The position numbers and the translations under genes are program-made. DNA of 64,000 nucleotides from positions 1 through 64,000 of the forward strand of contig JAACJM010000011.1 in assembly GCA_013368315.1 (NCBI GenBank), written 5' to 3'. The notes beneath the pieces are model-generated. The model was given only the letters and a program-made list of their open reading frames with translations, did not search any database and was not told the DNA's origin. Below are positions 1 through 12,064 of the stretch, piece after piece. The DNA is from Tetrapyrgos nigripes. Taxonomy: Eukaryota; Basidiomycota; Agaricomycetes; Agaricales; Campanellaceae. The first letter of the stretch is position 1. Every line of letters starts with the position of its first letter.

Positions 1-600
1 ATCTAAAATTTATCTTATACATTGTCTGACCTTGTACTAAACTGGGTAGCAATACACTGACCAAGATATTACCTGCACATTATTTTGAATTTTGCTCATT
101 TTACAGGCCTTATAAGCCCTTATAAGAAACCTGCCTTTTTTCTGGCGGTCACTAGTCCCTCCTCTTCCCTTCGGTCCGAGTCGGGGATTGAGCAGCACAC
201 GCGGGAATGTGCTGACACGTCATCATTCTTGTTTACTGCCATCTCAGCGCTTCAACTACCTCAATCACCTCAGTCGACACCCTGGCCTTTCCTTCCAAAG
301 GCCTCACATTGGATCCGATGCTCAGTAGGATGTTTCCGAGCCAGTTTGGCTACTCTATGGTCTCTTGGTGCGCATCTGAAGTTGTTTTATCACTTCCTTT
401 ATTGACGTTCAATATAATTACCCAGAGACATAGCTATTCCATCAAAAATTGCTCAAGGCATGCATCTTCCTGTAGAGATTCACTTGGGGAAGCATAGTTT
501 ACTCGTTGCAAGTTTCGGATGGTACATTCATTTTCTTGGAATTTTACCATCTTCGAATTCTAACCCCATCCTCCACCACCACCCAGTCAATCCTCTGTCC
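1..600. other. No supported gene
   Basis: Open frames here are short and have no recognisable domain or coherent splice structure. I see only AT-rich and CT-rich sequence, possibly the promoter side of the eroded gene that follows. Confidence 0.5.
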
Positions 601-611
601 TTCTGCCTTCG

Positions 612-1460
612 CGTCAATGTAGCTCTTACACACTCTTGGGCTTTCTGCTCTTCCTTTCCCTTTCCTCGCTCGTTTACGCCCTGGATGAAACCGAACAATG
701 TCAAAATGCGCTGTCAATGCCCGACTGTAGAGCAGCGCGTCACCGAACGACGCGCCTTACAAGCAGATATGATACGTAACAAGGCCTCAACCGGGTTGAC
801 TTTGATGAAGCGCGCAGACGGTGACGACGGTAATGGTAATTGTGGGGTTGGTGTCGGGTCGGGGTGAGTGTATGCATTGATTTTTCTTGTCGTTTCACTC
901 TCTCACTCTTCCCCTCGCAGCTTCCCTCCGTCAGTCTTAGTCTTGGAAATATCACGACGAAGCTGCGGTATTATCAATCTCATGTATGCTTCTTGATTCC
1001 TTCTGATGTCGAGGAGGTTTTCTCACCCAATACACTGTTACAGGGTAACCCAACATCATAAATGCTCTGGGAAACGTCCAGTACCTTCTTCAGTTTCAGT
1101 TTTCCTGATCTAGGACGCTTTTTTCATGTAGTGTTCGAAAACATTTCTATTGGAAACATCTCCGTCATCGTCTCTGTCCTGTCAATGCCTTCAGTGCATC
1201 TGTGCGTTGCTTTTTTTTTTGGTCCCTTGTCTCTTTCATCTTCTACCTATACCCATTCTTTATCCTTCGTCTTTTCACTTTCACTCTCACTGGCGCTAAC
1301 AATAACCTTTCTACTGGCAGACCCCTGGCTCCTCTATCACCTCATCCACCGTCTCTTCCACAAGTGTAGTCAACTCTGCTACAACTATATCTGGCACTTT
1401 GGGTACTAGCAGCCCTACCAGCACTGCTGACCTCCTCCAACATATAATCACACAAGAATC
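612..1460 (+). pseudogene. Eroded secreted Ser/Thr-rich protein
   Basis: At about 620-700 one frame encodes a hydrophobic leader (LLGFLLFLSLSSLVYA) followed by an acidic Cys-containing stretch, which looks like a signal peptide with its cleavage region. No in-frame ATG precedes it and the frame stops at about 780. After a plausible intron ending in CTGGCAG at about 1319, an exon of about 130 bp encodes an almost pure Ser/Thr low-complexity stretch (TPGSSITSSTVSSTSVV...), the kind of O-glycosylated linker found in fungal secreted or wall-anchored proteins. The exons do not join in one frame. Inference: remains of a secreted protein, possibly the N-terminal part of the esterase relic just downstream. 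The original family is unknown. Confidence 0.35.
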
Positions 1461-1599
1461 TGATAGCTCTACCTCACTTTCGGCAGATCCGCCTGTTTCT
1501 ACTGGTTCTGGCTCAGGGTCAATTCTGGCGGTTATCCTACCAGATCAATACCAGATACAAGTGCGACATCATCTCTTCCTGTATGTTCTAGATATTTTG

Positions 1600-1925
1600 C
1601 TTTGAAAGCAGTCAAAAGAGCGATCCACAGAAACGTATGGGCACCCACTAATGTTTCGCAAAACAACGCCGAAAACCGGTCATGATATGGATTTATGGCG
1701 GGTAAGCTTCTCTGTTAACCGAGTCTTGCATTAAGTAACTGACAAATTTCTAGTGGACTTGCTTTCGGAACTGCTTCTATTCCAGAATATGACGGATTGT
1801 CTCTCGCCAAGAATCAAGATATCGTCGTCTCTATCAACAACTGTACCAACGTCTTTGGGTTCTCTCTTCCCCTGACCTTCCACTTGAAGGCGACAACTTG
1901 TGGTTTGATTTTGGTGTGACATGTT
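1600..1925 (+). pseudogene. Type-B carboxylesterase fragment (frameshifted)
   Basis: Two adjacent exons carry hallmarks of the alpha/beta-hydrolase carboxylesterase type-B family. The first (about 1633-1712) reads NVWAPTNVSQNNAE, then in another frame KPVMIWIYGG, the conserved strand before the oxyanion hole. A single A missing from the GAAAACC run at about 1672-1676 explains the frame change. The second, after an intron with GTAAGC..TCTAG ends, reads GLAFGTASIPEYDG then QDIVVSINNCTNVFGF, matching the usual GGGFxxG..YDG..VVVxINYRxxxFGF block. The Arg of the NYR motif is missing. The nucleophile Ser region and C-terminal half are not recognisable downstream. Family assignment is good; function is lost unless the missing base is an assembly error. 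Confidence 0.7.
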
Positions 1926-2660
1926 AATGTTTCAGTTGGAATAGTGAGTTCTTCATTTTTTTTTTCTCTCCTTGTCTTTTCTCCGCTTCTGTTCCTGCTT
2001 CGGCTTTCCCTTGTCCTACTCTTGTGTCCTCTATCATTGTGCCCAAAACCTATCTAACCCACGTCGATTACAGTCAAAATCAAAATCATCACTCTTGGGA
2101 ATATTTTTGCATTGGTACAGATTGGTCAGCCTGATGTACGTTTTTCCTTTCATCCTTGATTTTTTCCATATCCTTCATTCTTCTTACTGACCTTTACATG
2201 TCCCTCTCTCTGTCCATCACCCTTCTGTCGTTCCCATCATTCTTTCTTCTCGTCATCCCCCCATTATACCGTTGTACAAGCATCTAAACTGACTTGTAAT
2301 ATTTACAGCTCAACAGTGCCTTGGGAAATCTTACCAATGCCTTACCTGGTATCGCGATAGGTGCGTCATTTTTCATATTTGTAGCTTTGCCAATCTGACC
2401 AGTAATATCCAGTCCTCATCTTTTCAATCTCGGTCGCCTGCCCGTTCCAAACTGCCCTTGGACATATTCCATTTAGGGATTCGGAGACACGGCCAATTTG
2501 GACCTTGCGACGTCACAGGTGCCAGTCTGGACAGTGGATCTCATGCTCAAGGTATGTCTTTCTTTGTCTCCTTCATGTAACTTAGCATACTGACGCACCC
2601 TTGACTTGACTTTAGGTATGCTTGGAGGACTTGGGGTCAAGCTGAGGGTACATAGACACC
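1926..2660 (+). other. Possible exon remnants, unassigned
   Basis: Several short blocks flanked by GT..AG signals (about 2309-2360 with NSALGNLTNALPGIAI; about 2477-2551 with GFGDTANLDLATSQVPVWTVDL) could be exons of the eroded gene upstream. They do not match the carboxylesterase fold as I know it and are joined only by weak splice logic. No function can be given. Confidence 0.25.
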
Positions 2661-2689
2661 ATACTATGTACTCTAATTATGTTTGGAAT

Positions 2690-2815
2690 ATAGTTTCATT
2701 GTAAGCTTGATGTAATGAGATTATAATGATAATATATCTCGCTGTAATCCAGCTGTAATTAGGCTATGATACAAGTGTAATCCGACTGTAATCATATTAT
2801 AAGTAAGGTAAATGC
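2690..2815. repeat. Degenerate TGTAAT-rich simple repeat
   Basis: The words CTGTAATC and CTGTAATTAGG and close variants recur at least five times in about 110 bp of very AT-rich sequence between the esterase relic and the LTR-like block. No coding potential. Confidence 0.45.
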
Positions 2816-2979
2816 CACTGCTCCATCGCAGTCGTCTTGACGATGCTCCTGGCCATCATGCAGCCTGCCCTTGGTTGATAGCTACAGTCTATCCAGAACC
2901 TCTCAGACTCGTACTTGCCGCCATATATGGTGGCCCACACTCCCCTAGTTAAGCTTTCGGGGGAAATTTTCGAGCTCAG

Positions 2980-4440
2980 GACTCAGGAGCTCAGTCACTC
3001 AATGTGACGCTGATACGCCTGCCCAAAAATTCGACTAGAACTAGTTGAAAGTGTGTACATATATTAAGTATATGGATATATTATGTCTGTTTACTAGGGA
3101 ATAAGGACTGAAGCGAGCCCAAACTATCAGTCAAAGTGATTCTAGAGGCAACGCTCGCGAAAGCGATACGAAATAAGAATAAGTAGCCTCGAGAGGATCG
3201 TACCTATGTCCCTCAAGCTACTAGGTTCAATGTTCAAGTACTAGACTGCGCATATACGTTTATACGTACATACCCAAGGCACTGGTTCACGAAGTAGCCA
3301 CCTCGCGAGCAGTATAAGTACGCGTTACCCCTATTCACGATCCATGGGATTACCAATGTGACATAGACTCAAGAAGATAAGATAAGAGACTAAAGGAGAT
3401 GAATGATATCAAGGAGAAACCCCGGACGGGTGCCTTCGCGAAGTACCCCAGAGACGTTCCGATAGTTCGCGAAGCTGACTAGATCTATTCGAGCTAAAGC
3501 TAAGATTGTCATGATGTTGCCAAATACTCAAGATCTACCTCACCCCTCCTAAAGACACTAAAGAAGATAGTTCCGACGGATCTAGACACTTACTAAGGTC
3601 CTTTTGAGGATTCTAGTAAAGATGGGAATATCGGAATCTACAAAAGACTGCTCGCGAGCATCGGAAGAGGTTCACATGTGATACCCAAAGAGGTTACCGG
3701 TATGATTACCGCTCTAGACCTCCATTACCAAGAAGCTAGCATGTGCTACATATACCCTGGCCCTCTCGCGAGGACTCTGTACATATTCTGATTGGACACT
3801 TCGTGTAAATATTGCTCGCGTATCTCTCTCCTTAGTTACTCTCATTCAATCTCTCGTGTTTTACTATATAATATTGCGGACTTTAAATAATATTAGCTAC
3901 TGTACAGTTCTAGGACCTCTAGAGTATAAAAGAATGAAGTACTCGTAGCTAGAGAAACAGATTAGTACTTGCGTGTATTGCTGCGGATTCTGGATAACTC
4001 AAGAGAGAAGATTAGGTCTCTCACTTGCCCAGGCCAGCTTTATATCAATAGGAATTTCTACCAAAACCCAAAACTTTAAAGACTCGAACACTAGTTCACC
4101 CTAAGACAAAGATTGTTGTGATTGCATTGGCAGATTGGCCCCTATATTGTGTTTATCGGACCTAGGCATATTGGCCTCATTGTGTTATTGAAGATCTAGG
4201 CAATTGGCCTCTTATTGTGATATCTCGAAGTCAAGAAGACTGTCTATTGTGACCCTTGTTATTGTTGAACCCCCTATTGTCCCTCAATCGGTTCTAGAGC
4301 CATTTACCTCTAAGCTATACAAGTTATACGAGTGTTCTGCCACTTTGGATCACCTTGCACTTGATAGGATTGGTGTTTGTGTGTTTTTGGTGTTGTTAGC
4401 TTCGACTCTACAAGCTTTTAGCATTATCCGCTAGCCAGCC
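2980..4440 (+). repeat. LTR-like repeat block with TCGCGA palindromes
   Basis: About 1.4 kb without a gene. It contains at least six palindromic TCGCGA cores, often extended (GCTCGCGAGC, CCTCGCGAGG, CTTCGCGAAG), near 3155, 3290, 3437, 3467, 3651 and 3770. A TATA-like TATAAAAG lies near 3925, followed by sequence resembling an R-U5 segment. At 4125-4225 a degenerate unit (TTGGCCYC..TATTGTG) repeats three times. This pattern suggests a solo or eroded LTR of a retrotransposon, but I found no matching second LTR, primer-binding site or target duplication, so the element class is a guess. Confidence 0.35.
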
Positions 4441-4772
4441 TATTAACGATCTCGCAGGAAACAAAAAATTGGACAGGGTGCTGATTCTGGCACATGCGAA
4501 ATTGAGGCAGGTTGAGGTAAATTCTTAGAATTTGTAACGTGCTAACAGTGTCGTCAGCCACAATTAGTTATGAGCAGATGTCTCCCCAGATAGAAGGGAG
4601 TAAAGGAGCCTCACGAGCCTCAGGGTAATAGCCAAGGGAGCGGGGGGGCAATCATTACTGAGTGCCATTTTTAATCTTGTAGATACGACAATATCTCGGA
4701 GAGTAGCCTACAATCCAAAGTGGAAAAGGAAAAAAGAAAAAACCGTAAAAGGGCACAATGATGTAAGGAGAC

Positions 4773-7700
4773 TAGTGTTGCCGCGGGTCGGGTCAGTGCA
4801 CAACTCGGGCCATCGCTTAACTTGGCTCGAGCCAAGCCCGAGTCAGCACGAGGCGACTTCCAAATTTAGCACCCAGGTCCCGCAGGTACATCGTTGACTG
4901 ACTTTTGATCTTTATTCTATGGCAGAAGTGTACAAATAGGTAGTTTTGAGTAGATACAAATGCAAATCAGGATCTAATGTGAATTATATGAAGCCTCTAC
5001 AAGCCTCATAATGTCTGCAACCTGACCTTTGACCAACATATCTCTCAATTCATCAGTCTGTAGATCCGTAATGGTCATTCCATCCTTAAAACTGTCAGAT
5101 TCCGTGCAATATTTTTGGTCATTTTCTTCGCCAAGCTCCGAGGGTTTTGCAACCCAACTTTTGGTGAAATTAAGCCGATCATCACGGTACAAGGCCTTCA
5201 GGATCTGCAGGACCTCTACCAACACAGAAGACATCCGAGTTCTTCTGTCTGTATCTGTCTCCTTACTGGAAGAGAAGACGCGTTCGCAAGGAACAGCAGA
5301 TGCTTGAGCCGGGAGGACGTCCAACGCGAGACGAAAAAGACTGAGAAACTTTCTTTGTAGTGTACTCTGAAAAGAGATTCAGTCTATGTATAGTCAGAGA
5401 ATTGAAATTGAGATACTTACACTGTCCCAAAAATGAATGAGATCAATCCTGCCCTGAAGAACACCCTCACCAATCCAAGAAGCTAGTTCCTCCTTTGCCA
5501 ATTGATGATCTTCAAGCATTGCTTCATTTTCCCGCTCTTCATCTGACAAAACAGTGTCATGGGATTCGGATGTGTCATCGAAAACTGAAGCCAAAGATGA
5601 TGTTAAGGATAGAGAGGTTGAAGAGGTTCGGGATAGAGTATTCAAAGATTCTGTGAACTCGTCGAGATAATCAAAACCAGAATTTAAAGCTCGCGCAGCG
5701 TCAGAGCCACCGAAATCAATAGGAATGCGTCCAGGAACTTCCGATTGAGCCTTCTCATGGCACATCAAGGTTCTGTGCTCTGTCATCTATGGGGATAACA
5801 TGAAGCAAGTAAAATTATTAACTTGAACATTCACCAAAAGGGACAATAGAACTTACAACGTTGATAATGGCCGCTTTAGCATTTGATGCATCCTGCTCTG
5901 ACCATTGATCTTCAATCCATGTTAACTTAGAAGCCGGATTGATGACTGCAAAGAACAAAATCAGAATGTAGTTGAGTAAAAAATGCGAAGACGCACCAAG
6001 TGCAAACGCATAAATGTGTGTGGATCGGGCCTTGTCGACGTACTCGTATATCTTGTCCAGTGAAGAATCAATCATGTGTGATAAATTAGGAAGAATGATC
6101 CTCAATTTCTTGAGATTAGAAACAAGCCTCTCATAAAGCGGGAGTACAAAAGACAGTGTCGGTGTCCTCTCTCCAGATACTGCTTCTTGAATAACATGAA
6201 AGGCTTTGAGGTATAACCGGATATCGTTTAGTACAAGGAGTTCACTGTCCTTCAAGAGAAGCGAGTGGATTTCATCGTTCTCAGGAAGTTGAGCAAACTT
6301 CTGGATTGCCTATAATTAAAGCATATCAGACACGAAGCACAATACAGAAAGTATAAGCAGAAATCATACCGGATACAGGAGAAACATGCGATCAATCATT
6401 AAGAAAATGGATGACCAGCGAGTATCCACGTCGCGGAGGAGAACCACAACTTTAATTACATTGTTCTCGTCGTCTTCAGTGATTTCAACGCCAGCCTGCT
6501 CCTTCTCCGCCAAAACCGCCTCACGAATCTCAATGACAACCTTGCGTAAACCCGAACGCCGCTTTCCCGATGCTCGACATGCGTTCACAAGCTTACGCAC
6601 TCTGGCAATCAAATCGACTTTCAGAGCGGCAAGGTAATCAGGGGAAATAGACTCGAATGCAGGAGGAGGGGTAAAGTCAACGATATCAGCTTCAGTCACA
6701 CCATCTGGGTCCTGAAAACCCTGGGGTTCCTCTGCATATGTCAGCTTCGAGAGACCTGTCTTTACAGCGATGTTGATAATGTGTGGAAAACATCTGCACC
6801 ATCCCGTTAATGAGATATCAGTGCAGAAGTGCAACGGTGAAACTCACCGTATCCGATTTCCCTCTGCCGAGAATTGAATGCCTATTTCTCGAAACATACG
6901 TTCAAGGGCACGCATCATCGTATTATTATTCGAAGCGTTGTCGAGAGTAATGGAACCAATCTGCAAATATAGTACATGTCAGATAAACTAAAATTGAAGT
7001 AAACCTAGAGTCTAAAGACACACCCGTCTTGTGATCCCAAGCTCATTAAGCACAGTAAAGAAGTACTTCGCCATGGTTTCACCATCATGAGTCTCTCCTA
7101 TGTGCCGGAATGCAATAAGACGTGATTTCATAACAAGGTGGCCATCTTTGCGAATGAAGTAATGGGCAGTAACAGCCATGTAACCTTCTAGATTACCACG
7201 AGACCACATATCAGAAGTATATGAAATACGGCCAAGTGAATTCTTGAATAGTACTCAGTAAATCTTGCTTTAGCATAGAAGAAATGACTCACCTGAATTT
7301 CTCTCTTAATGTTCGTGAATTCATTGTCAAATTGAGAAAAGATCAACTCCATAAGCTTGGTACGATGTGGAATATCATTGGGGGCCAAATCCAATCCAAT
7401 ATATGCTAGGACATCACGAAACTCAGGACATTCGATGACGTTGATAGGCTGAAAGATGGTCAGTACTAGTCACATTCAAATGATGAATGTTTACCTGATC
7501 GTCGACTACGATCCATCGAACCAATAGTTCCATGAACACTGTGGTGGAAAATTCTTCTCCTGGATGCCGAAAATACTTCGAAATAGTGGGAGTTGACTCC
7601 AAAGAGTCCCATCCCTTGAGTTTGAACTTGGGTACGAACTCGTTGTAAATGGGGCCGTGAAACTTCGTGAGATGTCGCCGAATGCTCCGGGTGAGCCCGC

Positions 7701-8940
7701 CACTCGCATTTTGAAAGGTACCAACCTTGTTTCTAAAGAGATATTTCTGAATCAGCAATTACTATGCATATCAGTACAGAGAAAGCTTACCCTTCAGGAC
7801 AGAGTCTACAAGCCAGCCATTTGCAGCCCTTTGGTCTGGTGGCAAATGGCTTTAAATTTGGATTTGGAGGTGGTATAGCATCGGTATCGGCGGGTACCAT
7901 AAAATACCAACAATCTGTGGCAGCGCCATGACTTCCTGAATCAGATCTCTTCTGTTTCGCCTGTACAGACTTGAAAATTGATGAATCTAATGCAGGTGGG
8001 AGTGGAGAAGGTGCCGGAAAGGATGGATTGGGTATAGGACCAGCGCCAGAGATAGTAGCGGTCGGAGTGGGAGCAATAGCGGGCCTCGGAACAACATGAT
8101 TTTCTTTGTCAGAGGACTGGCGAGCACGGACATTACGGGAAGGAGGAGGATTAGATGTAGGAGCGCTGCGCTTTCTGGACATTGATGAAGCCTGGCTTTG
8201 GCTTCCAGAAGCAAGTGGAGGTTGCCAGGTAATAAAGTTAGCCTGAACAGGTGTTGAATTGGTCAGCGGAGTAGAGGCACGAGAAGGTTGTGGAGTAGGA
8301 TTGGGAGAATAATATGGGAAAGGCCATTGCTGATACTGAGGATGCGGTCCATAGGGGAGAGCTGTGTGGTAATGCGAGGTGTAAGGCTGATAAAACGGCG
8401 TTGAAGGAGTAGAAGATGGTTGGAAAGGAACTGCAGATTGAAATATTGGAGGTTCAGGAGGACTCTGCCTGTCGGGGTTACTCCGAATGCGAAGAGGAGT
8501 GGTAGGTGGGCTTCCTGACTGGTTCATGGGGATTAAAGTTGCTTGAAATGCTTACCTGGTCAGCCTTTAAGACCTGTTGCTGGTCAGGGACTTAAAACAG
8601 GGCAACGAAAACAGAGGCAAAAAATCTTCCTGTAACTAAGGTACATTTCGCTTATCAACAAAAAAAATTGGACCAAAGTGACTGCAACACATGAAGGGAG
8701 GAGAAAGCACATGGAGGGAAGAGGAAACACATGGAGGGAGGAGGAGACGAGCTTGGGAGCAGGAGGAACGCGTTCTTTAGCGCGTATAGCCCCTAACAAG
8801 ATCGTGAGTCATGAGCAATGACGTTGATATTTGTTGCCGCCATGGCGTCAAGCCGTTGTGTTCCGGGTTTCCAGAAATGGTATTGAGCCAGGCCCGGGTC
8901 TGGCTCGCCAAGCGAGTCAGCTCGACCCACGGCAACACTA
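4773..8940 (-). mobile_element. Complete hAT DNA transposon, 4,168 bp
   Basis: Both termini are visible. The left end is TAGTGTTGCCGCGGGTCGGG; the right end, reverse complemented, is TAGTGTTGCCGTGGGTCGAG. Perfect 8-bp target duplications AAGGAGAC lie at 4765-4772 and 8941-8948. Eight-base duplications and short terminal inverted repeats are diagnostic of the hAT superfamily. Subterminal regions carry repeated GGCTCGRGCC-like words, likely transposase-binding sites. The single gene inside, on the minus strand, is a full-length transposase with no obvious defect. Perfect duplications and an apparently intact gene suggest a fairly recent insertion. Confidence 0.93.
4974..8527 (-). CDS. hAT transposase, BED zinc finger, about eight exons
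   Basis: Read on the minus strand, exon 1 (8527 to about 7787) starts MNQSGSPP and encodes a long Pro/Ser-rich region, then the start of a zinc finger (CKWLACRLC). The next exon completes it with a His pair (RRHLTKFH), the BED-type arrangement. Middle exons carry the RNase H-like core (SYTSDMWSR; GSITLDNASNNNTM; CFPHIINIAVKTG; DVDTRWSS), which fits hAT transposases. The final exons carry the hAT C-terminal dimerisation signature (FRLALDVLPAQASAVPCERVFSSS) and stop at 4974. Frames join across short GT..AG introns without a premature stop that I can see. It would catalyse cut-and-paste movement of the surrounding element. Exact exon borders are by eye. Confidence 0.88.
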
Positions 8941-8948
8941 AAGGAGAC

Positions 8949-10900
8949 TGATACTGAAACGCTGGAACCCATCTGTCGGCAAACTGTGTTACCGCTGTAA
9001 TGCCATTCTCGGTATTAGTGAAAGACGCGTCGTAATCCCGCAGCCTCTACTCACGAACCTGCTGGAAAATTGAACCTGTTGAAAATCCTGACCTGTTCGA
9101 AATCCTAACCTGTTAAGAACCATCTGACTCTACCGTGACGTCAAGGACACCAGTCTCAATCGCAATGACCTACCTAGCTTGAGACCCAAGCAACCTGTTA
9201 AAAAATCATGAACCTGATTGAAATTCACCGACTCGTTTGAGACCTGTCTTGGGAACCTGCCCAGATATTTTCAGTGTTTTCCCAAGCCCCTGTCACGAAA
9301 ATGAACCTTTCTCAAAACCTATTTTTGATACACTATTTCGCTCATATTAGTGGTCGCTTTTTAGGATCTGGAAGTGAACGGGATGTACATGTTTAGAGGT
9401 GGCGAAGTGGAAGCCATCTGCATTGACGGTCTAGGTGTGTCCTCCCTCGGTTTACTTTATATCTTCAGACACGTCAATGATTTTTACACTTCCATCTCTC
9501 CTTTACTCCCTCCTAGCTTTCCGTCTGAGGAGACCCTTACACGCGTTATCGGAATAGTATTATAGTATGGTGGATCTATGCGCTTCTGTGAGCCACCTGT
9601 TACATATGCATGTTATCCTCCACTCACGGTATGAACGAGCGATTTGTCGCTTCCTCCAGGTACTTTGGTTATTTGGAGTCTGGACCACATCAAAAGGTGA
9701 TGGAAAAGATCACGGATTTTGTTGAGCCGTCGACGTATCTGCAGTTGCAGATAGTGGTGAGATTCAGGTTCTTAGTCCGTGGGGGGTTTAGGATGTAAAA
9801 AGTGTCTATGTCGGAACGTGGTAGCCGAATTTAAGCACTGGTATGTAGACAAAGAAAGACCAGTCTGCAGCTCAGAGGAGAGAATGGCCAAGTGCGTGAT
9901 GGTGATGGTTTGAAAGGACGCGACTTAAGCTTCGGGTATTAGGAAGTGCACCTGTTGGTCATAAGCCCCTATCCCAGCCCTCAAGCATAACTTCATAGTA
10001 AGTTCGTATCGTACAACGTATAACCCAAGTGATGAATCTCTCGGAATACATATAATGATATTACTACGTTGCACTGGACTGATTATCGTTGGAGTCCTAT
10101 CCTATCAATTTACCAAGATATAGTACCCGCCTACTAACTCGGTACTATCGCGCCAATAGCATTTACGGATGGTGTACCCGTCTTTAGAGGATTTAATCCT
10201 CCAGATTTCCCCTGAAGAGAGATTGGGAGCCCGTCCCATAGTTGAATACTTCCATAGTAGACAAAACTCCGAGTCGCGACGACAAAATCAGTCAAGCTTT
10301 CTCGGACTGAATGATCAACTGAGGTATTGTATCAGAATCCGATTCCCCTTGTGTGAAGAGGCCTATCTCATCCAAGGTGGTTTGATCAACGAGCTGTAAT
10401 AAGCCCCAGTGTCAGTTCAAGTTGCTACATATGACCAATACTATTAATGATTTGAGCAGCCTTCGACTCACTCTGAACTTTTTACCTTCCCTGAGAACTT
10501 CCCATTGGTAGGTTTTCTCGTTGAACGGGTTTACGAATCGGAGGAGTCTGAACTGGCTGTTAGGATACGACCAATGGCGAGTAATTTGTTCGATTCCTAA
10601 TCACCACTCACCTCTTACCCTCATTCCATTCCAACTTCTTGATTTCTACATCGCCAGCTTTGGCGTTGTGCAGTCGAATGACGTCCGAGTTGCTAAACAA
10701 AGGCTGTTGTCAGGAAGTGCGTCATGACGAGGCTGAGACATACCAGCTTCACTCTAGAATGAAAGACTGTTTGATTAATGACGTGAGTTCGATGGCAGTA
10801 GGTATATAAGAGGCATCTGCTTAAGACCTATGCTCCAACTGTCAACAGGCTCCCTTGAAACTCCAACATATATATTTCATCAACGAATCAACCTGGCACA
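8949..10900. other. Gene-poor interval
   Basis: About 2 kb with only short frames. A stretch at 9370-9440 (MYMFRGGEVEAICIDGLG followed by a GT donor) and one at 10510-10600 (VGFLVERVYESEESELAVRIR) have gene-like composition, but neither can be extended through credible splice sites or matched to a family. Near 9000-9250 short words built on GAACCTGTT and ACCTG recur. Confidence 0.4.
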
Positions 10901-10919
10901 ACAGCACCCGCCTGTTCTC

Positions 10920-11070
10920 CGCATTACTAGAATGCAGATAAAAAGAAACCGAAAAGAAACTTGAAAGAAACCGGATAGAATATACACGGCAGGTCCTCAA
11001 TAGAACGGTGAAAGGTGTGGGTTTCGTGTAGCCCGCCATGGCGTACACCTACATCTGATACTTTTCCGCA
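10920..11070. repeat. Dispersed repeat, copy A
   Basis: Two blocks here recur close together near 17446-17513: one around AGATAAAAAGAAACC and one around TAGCCCGCCATGGCGTACAC followed by CTACATCTGATACTTT. In this copy they are separated by about 80 bp that the other copy lacks. The two copies bracket the NLR-like gene region. No function assigned. Confidence 0.5.
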
Positions 11071-12064
11071 GGAAAGGGGTGTATATAGCCTATGCAGTAT
11101 GTACTGCCCCAAAATTGGTGGAGTCATGGGAGGTGGATATGGGGAGGGCTGAATGCGTTGATGACAGCGACGCCGCTTGGAGGCATTCGGTAACCCTGCG
11201 GAACTGTAATACAAGTCAAATGAACGTAGAGTAGAGGTAAGATACGCACCTGAAGAAACAATGCCGTGCAATCCAAAAGTACTAACAGGTATCCAACGGC
11301 GCAGTCCTGTCCTTTCTACAGCCAATGCATCTTCCTATTTTGCTTCAACTAACCCTATAAGAATCATCCCGACGTATTATGGATGCGGCGTGAACGGGAC
11401 TTGGGGTCTGCGATGAAGAAGAGTTGTTAGGGGAGGAGTGACATGACCTTGAGGGCAGGAAAGGGTTGGAAATGAACTAGCAGACGTATATATATCTGTA
11501 GAACGGTGATAGAATGAGATTAAGCGAATAGAAGAAGGTAACCGAGAGGAAGGGAGTCTTGTGATCAACGCGGGTGCAACGACGAGCACGTACCTTCACC
11601 AATCACCATGTAGCACCCAGATTGGACTAGCTATGGATAGCAGAGATCAAGGAGAGTCTGTTGATGGGTGGTGGTGACGTGCAGTCCTTTCCCGTCACAC
11701 ACCACCAAAACGAACCTTGTCGCGTTCCTCCTCCGCCAAAACGCGTTTGTTCTCTTTCAACGTATCTTCTCCTCATTCCGAGTATTGGACGGATGGACTC
11801 AACCGGATGACGGTGACCGAAGACGGTGTGGAAGTGGAGAGGGACGAGTGGAAGATTTGGGGGGAGAAGTTGCTTTGTGTCTTTGGTGGGTCCTTTGCAG
11901 ACGAGACGAGACGAAGCTAACGCCCCCCACAGAGCTACTAACACGAATCCAACGACAACAGAAAAGAACAACAAGGTCTTTTCATACTCACAACCTCCTC
12001 TACCCACTCTCAAAATCCAGCGCGAAATACCCACCCTTGCCTTTCGAGAATCCTACACTACTCG
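11071..12064. other. No firmly supported gene
   Basis: A minus-strand open stretch of 132 codons (10927-11325) and a pair of overlapping open stretches near 11627-12111 exist, but codon usage and composition give no consistent case for either strand. The last part (about 12000-12064) is C/T-rich, as in basidiomycete promoters upstream of a start codon. Confidence 0.35.

Noticed and set aside
4204..4434. 76-codon frame in the LTR-like block
   Set aside because: No domain; it begins inside the TATTGTG repeat and is probably chance.
10555..10605. B-box-like GTTCGATTCC suggesting a tRNA
   Set aside because: No acceptor stem, A-box or anticodon arm at the right distance upstream.
11627..12034. 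Minus-strand 135-codon frame with a hydrophobic start
   Set aside because: Plus-strand frames of equal length overlap it, the leader is not a convincing signal peptide, and no homologous motif or splice context supports it.
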